Part shown: one piece after another, positions 1 to 9,800 of the stretch
Numbering within the stretch: position 1 is the first letter of the stretch
How the letters are laid out: each line of letters begins with the position of its first letter
Assembly: GCF_016907275.1 (NCBI RefSeq)
Contig: NZ_JAFBBP010000001.1
Location: 682,001 to 746,000 of the forward strand
DNA length: 64,000 nucleotides
Reading direction: 5' to 3'
Source: Micromonospora luteifusca
Lineage (GTDB): Bacteria; Actinomycetota; Actinomycetes; Mycobacteriales; Micromonosporaceae
Notes under the pieces: generated by a model
The model's database searches: none
Told to the model about the DNA's origin: nothing
What the model saw: the letters and a program-made list of their open reading frames with translations, nothing else
Program-made: the position numbers and the translations under genes

Positions 1-940
1 CGCCCACGATCAGGATGCCGACCGCGAGCCACGGTGCCCGGCCCGCGGCGAGCGCGAAGATGGCACAGCAGGCGGCCAGTGCCACACCACAGCGCTGCAA
101 CGCCCGGGCACCGCCCACCACGTCGTCGGCGCCCCTGCTGACCCGAACCTGGAACAGGACGACCATGGCCGTGTTCAACACGAGCATCGCGGAGAAGGTC
201 CAGGTGGGGGCGGCGGTCCGCTCGGTGATCCAGATCGGCACGCCGACGGTCAGGATGCCGGCGTTCATCATCAGCACGGTGTTCAGCAGCGAGATCACCA
301 CGAACGGCTTGTCTCGCAACACCGGCAACCGCGGTCCCTCCGCCGGCTTGCTGACGCCGGGCACCTGCGGGAAGGTCAGATAGACCAGGCCCGCGCCCAC
401 GTACAGCACACCGCTGAGGAAGAGCATCCCGAGGTAGACCGGCCGGGTGTCGAAATGCAGGGCGACACCACCGGCCACCGCACCGATCGAGACGCCCAGG
501 TTGTTGGTCGAGCGCATGAAGGCGCGGGCCGCCACCCGCTCACCCGCCGGCACGACCTTCGCCACCAGCGCCCCTCGGGAGGCGCTGGACGACGCCTCGG
601 CGAGCACCACCAGACAGCTTGCCACCACGAATGCCGGGAACGAGCCCACCAGGGCGTACGTGAAGATCAGCGCGCCCTGGAGCACCACGAAGAAGGTCGC
701 CGTGTTGCGCGCGCCGAGCACGTCCGCCGCATGCCCGGCCGGGATGCTGGCCAACATTCCCACGAGCGCGGCGATGGTCAGCCCGAGGCCGACCTGGGCA
801 GCGGGAATGCCGACCGAGCGCAGGAAGAACAGCACGCTGACCGAGAGCAGGATGCCGTGCCCGACACTGCGCGCGAAGCTGCTGCTGACCAGCCGCCGGA
901 TCGGGCCGGGCGGGGGGACGACGTGGTGCAGGAGGTTCAT
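1..940 (-). CDS. MFS transporter, C-terminus beyond left edge
   Basis: Partial major facilitator superfamily protein of about 313 visible residues; the ATG is at 940-938 and the frame is still open at base 1. Successive hydrophobic helices are visible, with a basic first cytoplasmic region (PGPIRRLVSSSFARSVG) and the loop SIPAGHAADVLGAR where MFS proteins carry their helix 2-3 motif. It is the last visible gene of the NRPS-PKS operon, 40 bp downstream of the adenylation enzyme, so export of the peptide-polyketide product or self-resistance is the likely job. This is inference from context; the substrate cannot be read from the sequence. It could equally be a general drug-efflux pump carried with the cluster. 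Confidence 0.85.
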   Translation of the reverse strand, partial: MNLLHHVVPPPGPIRRLVSSSFARSVGHGILLSVSVLFFLRSVGIPAAQVGLGLTIAALVGMLASIPAGHAADVLGARNTATFFVVLQGALIFTYALVGSFPAFVVASCLVVLAEASSSASRGALVAKVVPAGERVAARAFMRSTNNLGVSIGAVAGGVALHFDTRPVYLGMLFLSGVLYVGAGLVYLTFPQVPGVSKPAEGPRLPVLRDKPFVVISLLNTVLMMNAGILTVGVPIWITERTAAPTWTFSAMLVLNTAMVVLFQVRVSRGADDVVGGARALQRCGVALAACCAIFALAAGRAPWLAVGILIVG

Positions 941-980
941 CGAACCAGCCTTTCGGAGCTGACGTGATGGTGCGGTGGTC

Positions 981-2522
981 CTAGGCCGCGGTCGCGGCAC
1001 TCATGAGTCGACTCCGATCGATTTTGCCGTTGGCGTTCAGCGGCAGGGAAGACCGGTACTCGAAGCGGGACGGGATCATGTGCGTGGGCACGTGCTGGCG
1101 CAGCCAACTGCGTAGCTCGCGCGGCTCGGCGTCCGCGCCGGTGTGGAACGCCACCAGCCGGGCGTCACCATCGTGGACGTCGGCGACCACCACGGCCTCG
1201 GCAACGTCGGGATGCCGTCGCAGGGCGGTCTCGATCTCGCCCAGCTCGATCCGGTAACCCCGAATCTTCACCTGGTTGTCGAGTCGACCCAGGTGCACCA
1301 GCTCACCGCCCTCCCAGCGCACCCGGTCACCCGTGCGGTAGTAGTGCTCCGCGGTGAGCGGTTCGCTGCCGTCGTACACGCGGGTGCCGGTGGTGTCGTG
1401 CAGCAGGAACCGACCGATGTTGTCGGCCGGGTCGAGATACCCGTCGAAGCGCTGCGAACCGCGCACGACCAGCTCTCCGTCGTCGGCGGGACGGCCGTCC
1501 GGGTCCAGGATCAGGTGTTCGAGAAAGCCGTACACCGGCCCGATGGGGATGGTGTCGTTGGACGCCTTCGGCCAGTGCCGCGGGTCGCCCGGCAGCCGGT
1601 ACTCGGTACAGGCCACGGTGAGTTCGGTGGGACCGTAGACGTTCTCCAGCACGGCGTTGGGGGCGGCGGCCCGCCACAGCTCGGCCTGCCGCAGCGTGAG
1701 CTGTTCGCCGATGAACAGGCTGTAGCGCAGCTCGGTGGCCCGACCGGCCGGCAGGTTGCCCAGGCCCGCAGTGACCGAGACGACCGAGGGCACCGAGAAC
1801 CAGTGCGTGATGCGGTTGTCCACCACGTAGTCGACAGGCGTCAGCAGGTCGTTGCGCTGCGGCACCACCAGGGTGGCCCCGCCGCCCCAGGTGACGAAGA
1901 GGTCGAACACCGACGGGTCGAACGTCAGGTCGAAGGTGTGCGACGTACGGCAACCCGGCCCCACCTCGTACCGGGTGATGTTGTGGCCGATGTACGGCGC
2001 CAGGTTCCGGTGCCGGATCGGTACGCCCTTGGGCCGGCCGGTGGAGCCGGAGGTGAACAGGACGTACGCCACGGCGTCCGGGGACACGTCGTAGGGCGCC
2101 AGGTCCGCCGGGACCGGGCCGGTCAGCTGCGCCGGGTCGACCGCCAGCACCGGCACCGGCAGCAACTCGGTGAGCCGGGCCGCTGCCGCGGCGTCGGACA
2201 GCACCAGTTCGGCACCGGACAGCTCGCACACCGTGCGGTTGCGCTGAGCCGGAAAGCTGGGATTCAGCGGCGTCACCGCCGCAGCGAGCCGCAGGGCGGC
2301 GAGGTAACCCACGTACGTGGCCAGGTCCCTCGTGGCCAGCAGCGCGACGCGGGCGGGCGCCCGGCCGTGTCGGGCGAGAACCGCACCCGCCAGCGTCTCC
2401 GCGGCGTCGTGCAACTGCCGGTAGGTCAGACGCCGACCGCCGACCTCGATCGCGGGTTCGTCAGGAAAACGCCGCACCGATTCGGCGAACCACTCGTACA
2501 GGGTCTTGCCCGAGTCAGCCAT
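981..2522 (-). CDS. stand-alone amino-acid adenylation enzyme
   Basis: A free-standing 513-aa adenylation domain of the ANL superfamily that activates an amino acid as its adenylate and loads it onto a carrier in trans. Core motifs are present: A3 YVLFTSGSTGRPKG, A5 NVYGPTE, A7 YRTGDRV, A8 GRLDNQVKIRGYRIELGEIE and A10 NANGKIDR with the catalytic Lys. There is no fused carrier or condensation domain. My alignment to the GrsA pocket gives roughly DPFSFGVVAK, which I cannot assign to an amino acid. The ATG overlaps the FkbH stop by 8 bp. Likely partners are the free PCP at 10285-10623 or, if it activates serine, the FkbJ-like ACP at 5695-5970, which would make aminomalonyl-ACP. The partner is not decided by sequence. 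Confidence 0.9.
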   Translation of the reverse strand: MADSGKTLYEWFAESVRRFPDEPAIEVGGRRLTYRQLHDAAETLAGAVLARHGRAPARVALLATRDLATYVGYLAALRLAAAVTPLNPSFPAQRNRTVCELSGAELVLSDAAAAARLTELLPVPVLAVDPAQLTGPVPADLAPYDVSPDAVAYVLFTSGSTGRPKGVPIRHRNLAPYIGHNITRYEVGPGCRTSHTFDLTFDPSVFDLFVTWGGGATLVVPQRNDLLTPVDYVVDNRITHWFSVPSVVSVTAGLGNLPAGRATELRYSLFIGEQLTLRQAELWRAAAPNAVLENVYGPTELTVACTEYRLPGDPRHWPKASNDTIPIGPVYGFLEHLILDPDGRPADDGELVVRGSQRFDGYLDPADNIGRFLLHDTTGTRVYDGSEPLTAEHYYRTGDRVRWEGGELVHLGRLDNQVKIRGYRIELGEIETALRRHPDVAEAVVVADVHDGDARLVAFHTGADAEPRELRSWLRQHVPTHMIPSRFEYRSSLPLNANGKIDRSRLMSAATAA

Positions 2523-3606
2523 CGGCGCGCACCCATTCCGTGTCGGGGGCGGTCGAGAACGGCACCGGGACCCGTATCCGCATGGTGTCCGGTGGCGACT
2601 GCGGGGCGGGTTCCAGATGCAGCAGCTGCACGTCCGGGGCTGCCGGTAGGTCGACGCAGTCGCACGAGTCGGTGGTGAAGCCGGCGAACCGGTAGGCCAC
2701 CTCCATCATCCGATTGCGTCCGGTAGGCCGGAAGTCGGCGACCAGGTGCACGCCGGCTCGGGCCGCCGCGTCGGTCAACCAGCGCAGGATCATCGATCCG
2801 GCACCGAACGACACCACCCGGCAGGAGGTGGCCAGCAACCGGAGATGCCAGGCGCGCGCGCCTCGGACCAACAGGACGACTCCGACCGCGCCGTGCGAGC
2901 CGAACCGGTCGGACAGAGACACCACCAGCACCTCGTGTCCGGGGCCGCCGATCAGACCACGCAGCGTCTCCTCGCTGTAGTGCACGCCGGTGGCGTTCAT
3001 CTGACTCGTCCGCTCGGTCAGCTCGGCGACGCGGGCAAGATCCTGCGGGCGGGCCCGCTGAATCTCCAGGACCAGCGCGAGCGTTCGGAGGAAGTCGTCG
3101 TCCGGGCCGGTGAACTCGGCCCGCTCGGCGTCGCGGCGGAAGTTCGCCTGGTACATCGCCCGGCGGCCGCGCGAGTCCTCGGTGACCACCGGAGGCGTGA
3201 ACTCGGCGAGATCGAGCAGCGACAGCGCCTGTTCCGCCGGATAGCAACGCACCTCGGGCAGGTGATAGTTGACCTCGGCCCGCTCGGTGGGCTGATCGTC
3301 GATGAAGGCGATGGTGCGGTACGCGAACTGGAGCTGGTCGGCGATCGACCGCACCGCCTCGGACTTCGGTCCCCAGCTGATCTGCGGCAGGACGAAGTAC
3401 TCGGCCAGGCCGAGCTTTTCCAGCCGCTCCCAGGCCTGGTCGTGATCGTTCTTGCTGCACACCGACTGCAGGATGCCGCGGGCGTCGAGTTCCACGATGA
3501 CGTCGCGGATCTCGTCGGTGAGCGCAACCTCACCATCCTCCAGCAGAGTGCCCTGCCACAGCGTGTTGTCCAGGTCCCAGATGAGGCACTTGACCACGTC
3601 GTTCAC
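2515..3606 (-). CDS. FkbH-like HAD-IIIC glyceryl-ACP loader
   Basis: 363-aa protein with the HAD phosphatase motif DLDNTLW at residues 11-17 (nucleophile Asp11, acid Asp13) and SVCSKNDHDQAWERL, followed by a C-terminal acyltransferase-like part (TRTSQMN-type segment TERTSQMNATGVHYSEE). This is the FkbH layout. Members take 1,3-bisphosphoglycerate, remove phosphate and place a glyceryl group on a dedicated ACP; with ACP, acyl-CoA dehydrogenase and 3-hydroxyacyl-CoA dehydrogenase partners this yields hydroxymalonyl- or methoxymalonyl-ACP. All three partners lie 1-3 kb upstream in this operon. The start is a GTG 9 bp after the KASIII stop. FkbH homologues also serve tetronate pathways, but the ACDH and HAD neighbours favour the malonyl-type extender. 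Confidence 0.92.
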   Translation of the reverse strand: MNDVVKCLIWDLDNTLWQGTLLEDGEVALTDEIRDVIVELDARGILQSVCSKNDHDQAWERLEKLGLAEYFVLPQISWGPKSEAVRSIADQLQFAYRTIAFIDDQPTERAEVNYHLPEVRCYPAEQALSLLDLAEFTPPVVTEDSRGRRAMYQANFRRDAERAEFTGPDDDFLRTLALVLEIQRARPQDLARVAELTERTSQMNATGVHYSEETLRGLIGGPGHEVLVVSLSDRFGSHGAVGVVLLVRGARAWHLRLLATSCRVVSFGAGSMILRWLTDAAARAGVHLVADFRPTGRNRMMEVAYRFAGFTTDSCDCVDLPAAPDVQLLHLEPAPQSPPDTMRIRVPVPFSTAPDTEWVRADG

Positions 3607-3615
3607 GATCGTTCC

Positions 3616-4587
3616 TCACACTTCCCAGAGCGTGGCGGTCCAGGCGGCCACGGGGCTGTTGTTCAAGACCAGGACGAGGTCGCCCTCGCCGAGTTCCTTG
3701 GACGCGAGCAGGCTGTCGAGGTTGAGCACCACGTCCATCGCACCGAGATGACCCAACACGCTCAGGTGCTCCCGGCAGACGGGGTGGATGGGCAGGCCCA
3801 ACAGCGAGGTGTAGAAGTCGTACGCGCTGGCGGTGACGTTCTGCATCAGCGTCGCCGCAACCTGCCCCCGATCGACGCCGGCGTCCGCGAGCACCTGTTC
3901 CACCAGCCGACCGAGCCGCACCCGACTGTGCATGGCCAACTCGAAGCGGTACCGGTCCGGCGAGGCACACTCCTCACGCCACTCGTACCAGGGCGCGCTC
4001 TTGTAGTCGACCGTGAACAGGTCGTGGAAGGCGCCGTCGGTCTCCATCCGGTGCGCCCGCAGCACCGGGCGGCCACCCCGCACGACGGTCATCGCGTACG
4101 CCCCGTCGCCGATGACGGTGACCGGGTAGCGGATGCGGTCGACCCCGGTCGGCATGCTGGCGTGCGCGATCAGCACGGACCGCCGGGACGGGTCGGCGAC
4201 CAGCAGGTCGCGTGCGATCGCCCAGGCCGCGCTGGACCCGGCGCAGCCGAGCCCGTCCACGGCGAAGGCCATCGACGCGGAAACGCCACTGTCCTTCTGC
4301 ACCCGGCAGGCATCCGACCCCAGCAGCACGTCCGGGGCCCGGCCGGTGACCAGGATCAGCACGTCAGGATCGATCGGCTGCTGCGCGGCCAACTCCCGAC
4401 AGACCTGGGCGGCGTAGGCGCCCTGCTCGCCGTCGGCGAAGACACCGACCGTACGGACGCCGCTGGCCCCCACGAACTCCTGCTCGACCACACCCAGGGC
4501 GGCGTGCTCGGGCAGCTCCGTGACCGCCAGCCGCTTCTCGGGCAACAGGCAGCGAATCGCCCCGATGCCGATGTCGTCGGTCGTCAC
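3616..4587 (-). CDS. KASIII family protein, CerJ/DpsC-like acyltransferase
   Basis: 323-aa thiolase-fold protein of the FabH (KASIII) family. The nucleophile is Cys115 in DGLGCAGSS. The usual FabH His (HQAN) is replaced: the aligned segment reads LMQN. The usual Asn (GNTS) is also replaced: the aligned segment is LGHLGAMD, giving His280 and Asp285. A Cys-His-Asp arrangement with His and Asp five residues apart is what I recall for CerJ, a KASIII that transfers malonyl-type groups instead of condensing them. Because the neighbouring PKS has no acyltransferase domain, this protein is a candidate for moving the hydroxymalonyl group from its ACP to the PKS. That role is inference. The GTG start overlaps the ACDH stop by 4 bp (GTGA). 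Confidence 0.85.
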   Translation of the reverse strand: MTTDDIGIGAIRCLLPEKRLAVTELPEHAALGVVEQEFVGASGVRTVGVFADGEQGAYAAQVCRELAAQQPIDPDVLILVTGRAPDVLLGSDACRVQKDSGVSASMAFAVDGLGCAGSSAAWAIARDLLVADPSRRSVLIAHASMPTGVDRIRYPVTVIGDGAYAMTVVRGGRPVLRAHRMETDGAFHDLFTVDYKSAPWYEWREECASPDRYRFELAMHSRVRLGRLVEQVLADAGVDRGQVAATLMQNVTASAYDFYTSLLGLPIHPVCREHLSVLGHLGAMDVVLNLDSLLASKELGEGDLVLVLNNSPVAAWTATLWEV

Positions 4588-5702
4588 CGCGCACCCCCCG
4601 CCGTCGCCAGGACGTGCTCGGCGAGGAGCAACTGGCAGATCTCGTTGGTGCCCTCGATGACCTCCATCAGCTTGGCGTCGCGGTGCGCCCGGGCCACGAC
4701 GTGGCCGTCCTGCGCACCCGCCGAGGCGAGCACCTGCACCGCGCTGGACGCCACCCGGGTGGCGTCACCGGCCGCCCGATGCTTGGCGACGACGGCGGCG
4801 GTTACCAGCTCCGGCGAGTTGGCGTCCCAGGCGGCACTGGCGTGTGCGCACAGCCTGGTGGCGGTCTGCTCGGCGACATACTGCTCCGCCAGGTGTCGGG
4901 CGATGAGCTGGTGATCGGCCAACGCGACGCCGAACTGCTGCCGGGTGGTGGCGTGCGCGGCACTGGCCGCCAGGCACGCCCGCATGATGCCGGCGCAACC
5001 CCAGGCCACCGAGATTCGGCCGTACGTCAGCGCGGTGGTCACCAGCAGCGACAACGGCTGACCGGCACCACGCAGCAGCGACGCCGCCGGTAGCCGGACC
5101 GCGTCGAGGCGCACGTCGGCGTGCCCGGCGGCCCGGCAACCCAGCGGGTCGGGAACCCGGGTGACGGTCACGCCGGGAGCCGTCGTCGGGACGAGGATCG
5201 CCGCAGCGCCGGCGCCGTACCGGCCGAAGACGAGCACCACGTCGGCGTAGGCGGCGCCGGTGACCCAACGCTTGGCACCGGTCACCGTGACGTGGTCACC
5301 GTCGCGCTCGATCAGGGTGTCCATCGCGGACAGGTCGCTGCCCGCGTTCGGCTCGCTGAACGCGACAGCGGCCAGCTCCCCGCCGGTCAGCCGGGCCAGC
5401 CACTCCCGCTGTTGACCGGCGTCGCCGAGGCGGGAGATGGTCCAGGCGGCCATGCCCTGGGAGGTCATCAGGCTCCGGAACGAACTGCACAGGCCACCGG
5501 TGTACGCGGTCAGCTCGCCGTTGTCGACGCTGCTGAGGCCGGGACCGCCGTGGGCGGTGCCGACCTGGGCGCACAACACGCCGGCGGCCCCGGCCTTACG
5601 GATCACCTCGACCGGGATCTCGCCGCGCCGGTCCCACTCACCGGCGTGGCCGGCGATCAGGTCGGTGACGAGGGCCTGCAGGTCGGCGCGGACGTCAGCC
5701 AT
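4584..5702 (-). CDS. acyl-CoA dehydrogenase acting on ACP (FkbI type)
   Basis: 372-aa flavin-dependent acyl-CoA dehydrogenase, standard length. Visible landmarks are the FAD/substrate region AFSEPNAGSDLSAMDT, KRWVTGAAYAD, the ARG-equivalent segment TTRQQFGVALADHQLIARHLA and the C-terminal VIEGTNEICQ holding the catalytic Glu. In FkbI/ZmaE-type systems this enzyme works with a 3-hydroxyacyl-CoA dehydrogenase on ACP-bound glyceryl (or seryl) groups to raise the terminal carbon to a carboxylate. The gene overlaps both neighbours (8 bp with ACP, 4 bp with KASIII), so translation is coupled. Function is by family and context; nothing in the sequence alone distinguishes glyceryl from seryl substrates. 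Confidence 0.9.
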   Translation of the reverse strand: MADVRADLQALVTDLIAGHAGEWDRRGEIPVEVIRKAGAAGVLCAQVGTAHGGPGLSSVDNGELTAYTGGLCSSFRSLMTSQGMAAWTISRLGDAGQQREWLARLTGGELAAVAFSEPNAGSDLSAMDTLIERDGDHVTVTGAKRWVTGAAYADVVLVFGRYGAGAAAILVPTTAPGVTVTRVPDPLGCRAAGHADVRLDAVRLPAASLLRGAGQPLSLLVTTALTYGRISVAWGCAGIMRACLAASAAHATTRQQFGVALADHQLIARHLAEQYVAEQTATRLCAHASAAWDANSPELVTAAVVAKHRAAGDATRVASSAVQVLASAGAQDGHVVARAHRDAKLMEVIEGTNEICQLLLAEHVLATAGGAR

Positions 5703-5970
5703 CGCTGCCCTCCCCGCGGAGGCGCTCCACCAGGGCGGTCATCCGTTGCACGGTGCGGAAGTTGTCCAGGTTGAGATCGTCACCGGTGATGCTGATCCCG
5801 TAGGTGCTCTCGATGTGCACCAGCAACTGCATGGCGAACAGCGAGGAGACCCCGCCCTGGGCGAAGAGATCGGTGTCGGGCGCCCAGGTGGTGCGGGTGT
5901 GCTCGGACAGGAAACTCAACAGTTCCTGCTGCACGGCCTCGCTGGTCCGATCCCCGGTCGAGGTGGTCAT
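5695..5970 (-). CDS. dedicated acyl carrier protein (FkbJ/ZmaD type)
   Basis: 91-aa discrete ACP. The phosphopantetheine site is the Ser in GGVSSLFAMQLL; the phrase SLFAMQL after the site is characteristic of ACPs that carry the glyceryl/hydroxymalonyl or aminomalonyl group. It lies between the acyl-CoA dehydrogenase and the 3-hydroxyacyl-CoA dehydrogenase, overlapping both (ATG at 5970 overlaps the upstream stop). It should be charged by the FkbH protein and serve as substrate carrier for both dehydrogenases. No phosphopantetheinyl transferase is present in the window, so activation relies on a gene elsewhere. Confidence 0.9.
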   Translation of the reverse strand: MTTSTGDRTSEAVQQELLSFLSEHTRTTWAPDTDLFAQGGVSSLFAMQLLVHIESTYGISITGDDLNLDNFRTVQRMTALVERLRGEGSDG

Positions 5971-6833
5971 CGCTGCACTCCTTGGTAGTCGTGGAAGCCG
6001 CGTCCGGTCTTGCGGCCGAGATCGCCGGCCCGCACCTTGTCGATCAGCAGCTCGCTGGGTCGGTAGCCCTCGTCGCCGGTGCGGTCGAGGAGGACCCGCA
6101 GGCTGTCGACGACGTTGTCCAGGCCGATGAGGTCGCCGGTGGCCAGCGGGCCGGTGCGGTGCCCGAGACAGCCGGTGAAGAGAGCGTCGACGGCCGCCGG
6201 ATCGGCGATGCCGTCCTGCACGATCCGAGACGCCTCGTTGATCATTCGCTGCAACACCCGGTTGATCACGAAGCCGGGGCCGTCACCGACGACCACGGGT
6301 TCACGTTCCAGCCGGGTCAGCAGGTCCAACGCGGTATCGAGGCTGGCCTGCGCGGTACGTGGGCCGCGGACGACCTCGATGGCCCGGATCAGGTACGGCG
6401 GGTTCATGAAGTGGGCACCCAGTACGTCCTCCGGGCGGAGCGCCGCCCCGGCCAGCTCGTCCACCGGGATGCCGGAGGTGTTGGTCAGCACCGGCGTACC
6501 GGCAGGCAGGACGGTGCTGACCTCGGCCACCAGCTTGGCCTTCCATTCCGGCCGTTCGGTGATGGATTCGACCACCACGGTCGCCTCGGCCACCGCGTCG
6601 AGCGAGTCGGTGACGGTGAGGGGGCCGGCCTGCGCGTCGCGGCGCAGCCCGCCCATCAACTGCGCCATGCGCAGCTGCTGACGCACCTTGTCGGGTGCCT
6701 CGGCACGCCGGTCCGCGTCGATGTCGATCAGCACGACGGGCACGCCGTAGCCGATGGCCAGCGTCGCGATGCCGACGCCCATCGTGCCAGCACCGAGCAC
6801 CGCCAGTCGGTGTTCCTCCTGCATCATGGTCAC
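5967..6833 (-). CDS. 3-hydroxyacyl-CoA dehydrogenase acting on ACP (FkbK type)
   Basis: 288-aa NAD-dependent dehydrogenase with the Rossmann glycine motif GAGTMGVGIATLA near the N-terminus, the acidic NAD-ribose residue in LIDIDADRR, the catalytic region GAHFMNPPY and the C-terminal helical domain ending GRKTGRGFHDY. Family members oxidise a 3-hydroxyacyl thioester; in FkbK/ZmaG-type systems the substrate is glyceryl- or seryl-ACP. A GTG at 6833 overlaps the PKS stop; ATG codons at 6827 and 6824 are alternative starts. With FkbH, ACP and ACDH it completes the set for a hydroxymalonyl-type extender; no O-methyltransferase (FkbG) accompanies it. Confidence 0.9.
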   Translation of the reverse strand: MTMMQEEHRLAVLGAGTMGVGIATLAIGYGVPVVLIDIDADRRAEAPDKVRQQLRMAQLMGGLRRDAQAGPLTVTDSLDAVAEATVVVESITERPEWKAKLVAEVSTVLPAGTPVLTNTSGIPVDELAGAALRPEDVLGAHFMNPPYLIRAIEVVRGPRTAQASLDTALDLLTRLEREPVVVGDGPGFVINRVLQRMINEASRIVQDGIADPAAVDALFTGCLGHRTGPLATGDLIGLDNVVDSLRVLLDRTGDEGYRPSELLIDKVRAGDLGRKTGRGFHDYQGVQR

Positions 6834-9800
6834 CGCACCTCCGCCGCGTCGTTCGTCGTCTTGAGCAGGTTGTTCAGCAGCTCGCCGAAGGCCGGGTCGC
6901 GGTCGGCGAGGAAGGTCAGACAGGTACGAAGCAGCGCGCCCGACGGAGCGGGGCGCAGACCGCGCTCGGTCAGCCAGGACTGCCAGGCCTCCGCTTCGAG
7001 TCCCGTCTCGTCCAGCTCGTGGCCCTCCTGCTCGTACAGCGCCACCGTGGACAGCAGCTTGTTGCCCGTGTCGAGGGCCTGCGCGGAAACCCGCTGCTGC
7101 CAGTCATCGGCCGGGGTGGCCTCAGTGGGCAGCCCGGCCTCGGCCAGCAGCTGGAACATCCGACGCGGGCTGACCGCGTACCGGTCGACCAGGTGGAAGG
7201 CGCGACCAGCCGCACCTCTACTGACGGTCAGCTCGGCCATCGCCCGGGCGACGTGGTCCACCGGCGCCATCGGCAGCGACCGGTCGTCGAGCGGATGTGC
7301 GCCGACGGCCAGGCCGCTGGCCAGAATGGCCCAGATGAGGTCCTTGTCGTTGCACGCCCCGGTGCGGGTGGAGCCGAGGATGAAGCCGGGCCGAAACACC
7401 CGGATGCGCATGCCGTCGCGCTCGGCGCGCTCGAGGATCCGCTCGGCCACCCACTTGCTGACGCCGTACCCGCCCTGCAGCGGGTCCAGCGGCTGTTCGC
7501 GGGTCTCCAGGATCCGACCGTCGGTGCCGAGAGCGTAGTGGGTGGCGGCGACCGTCGAGACGAAACCGACATCGCGGATGCCGTGCCGACGGGCCCAGCG
7601 GACCAGGTCCACCACGCTCAGCACGTTGTCCTGGCGAAGCGTCCGGTACGGCTCCGTGAAGACCACCTTGGCGGCGCAGTGCAGGATCGAGCCGACGCGG
7701 CGAGCCAACTCGCCATCGCGGTAGGTCTCACAGATCGTGGCGATGTCGGTCAGGTCACCAAGAACGACATGCACCCGCGCCGGGTCGGGGACCGGCAGGG
7801 CGAACTTCTCCGCCGTGGTCGCCAGCCGTTCGCGGGCCGACTCCTCGTCGGCGGCGCGCACGATGCAGTAGACCCGACCGCTGGTCGTGGCCAGCAGCTC
7901 GTGCAGCAGGAATGCGCCGAGGAATCCGGTCGCCCCGGTGAGCAGCACGTCGGTGCCCACCTCCGCGGGCTCGGTCGCCAGCGGACCGAGGTCGATGTCG
8001 AGGTCCACGTCGACGAGGGCCCCGTCACCGTCGGCAACCTCGTCGATGTCCTCCGGTCCGCGGCCGGCGCCGCCGGATCCCTGCAGGCCACGGACCATCT
8101 TCGCCAGCCGGCGGATCGTCGCCTGACTACCGCCGGCGCGGTGCACGTTGACCAGCACGCCCTGCGAGCGCTGGATCTCCAGCGCCATGCGTACCGACAA
8201 CAGCGAGGAGCCACCGAGGGCGCCGAACTCGTCGTCGAGCCCGACACCATCCATGCCGAACAACTCACGCCAGATGCGCACCAGCTCCACCTCGACCGGG
8301 TCGGCGTCGCCGTCGACCGGTACTGCGGCGGGTGCCGGCGCGGTGGGTGCGAGCATCGGGCCGATGCGGTCCAGGGCCCAGTAGCGGCGGCGCTGGAAGG
8401 GGTACGTGGGCATCGGCACCCGCCGTCCGGCCAGGTCGGGCAGCGCCGCCCAGTCCACGTCGACGCCGTGCAGCCATGCGTTGGCCAGCGCCTCATCGAC
8501 ATCGTCGGCACTCGGCCGCACGGGCAGCACGTGGACGTCACGGCCGGACGTGCCGTCTCCGAGCAGCAGGGTGAACCGTCCCGGCGTGGCCGGCACGACG
8601 GCCTGGTCGGCGATTTCCAGGGCGGGCCCCAGGGCGGCACGGAGCCGGTCGAGCACCGCCGCCTCGGCGCTGTTGTCGGGCGGCAGCACCAGCACCGGGC
8701 GGAGCCGATTTGCGCGCACGGTACGCGCGGCAGGCGGGCGGGGCAGTCGCAGTGCGGCGGCGAGCTGGTCGGCCGGGGCGGTGACGACCCGACGCTCGGT
8801 GAACGACTGCCGGCCGACCCGCAGCGTGTACGCGACGTCCGAGGCGGCCAACTCGCCGGTGTCCAGCACGTCGGCCAGTCGGCGCGACATCGCGTCGAGT
8901 TCGGTGCGGTTACGGGCGGAGAGCAGCAGGCGAACGGCGTCACCGGTCGGGGCCGACGGGCGGGTCGATGCGGGCGGTGCCCCGAGCACGACCGCCACGT
9001 TGGTGCCGCCCAGCCCCATCGAGTTGACCAGGACATGCCGGTCGTCGTCGGCGCACACACCCGCCTCACGGGACAGGTACAGCGGGCTCTCGGCGAGCGC
9101 CCCCGGATTGCGGGGCTGCTCGAACAGCGGGTGCGGTGGCAGCACACCGGTGTGGGCGACCTGCACGGCCTGGATCAGACCGGCGATGCCGGCGGCAGAC
9201 CCGCAGTGTCCAATGTTGACCTTCACTGAGCCCAGAGCGCAGAAGCCGGTGCGATCGGTGGTGGCGCGGATGCCCTCGGCAAGGCCACGCAGCTCGATCT
9301 GGTCGCCCAGCGAGGTGCCGGAGCCGTGCGCCTCGACGTACCGGAGCTGGTCGCCGGAGATGCCGGCGACACGCAGGGCGGCAGCTACCACGTCGGCCAC
9401 CCCGGACGGGCTCGGCGCCGTGAAGCCGGAGCGGTCGCTGCCGTCGTTGCCGACGGCGCTGCCCCGCACAACTGCCAGCACCGTGTCGCCGTCGGCCTGT
9501 GCGTCGGCGAGCCGACGCAGCACGACCGCCCCGACACCGGACGTGAACGAGGTACCGGTGGAGCGGGCGTCAAACGCCCGGCACATGCCGTCGGCGGACA
9601 TCAGGCCGCCGGGCACGTACCGGTAACCGGCCACCGGCTCCGAGACCGACGCGCCACCGGCCAGGGCGATGTCGCATTCTCCGGACAGCAGGCTGAGGAC
9701 CGCGTAGTGCACGGCGTACAGGGCTGAGGAGCAGGCGGTCTGCACGCCGACAGCGGGGCCACGCAGGCCCAGCTTGTAGGCCACCCGGGAGGTGAGGAAG

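Noticed and set aside
2515..4587. FkbH plus KASIII as a tetronate-forming pair
   Set aside because: Tetronate clusters pair them with an acyltransferase and an eliminating hydrolase, none of which is here; the ACDH and HAD genes fit an extender-unit pathway better. Not fully excluded.
2746..4914. 722-codon plus-strand open frame
   Set aside because: Runs opposite FkbH, KASIII and ACDH genes, all of which have clear family motifs.
6695..9229. 844-codon plus-strand open frame
   Set aside because: Antisense to the PKS gene; no protein-like pattern.
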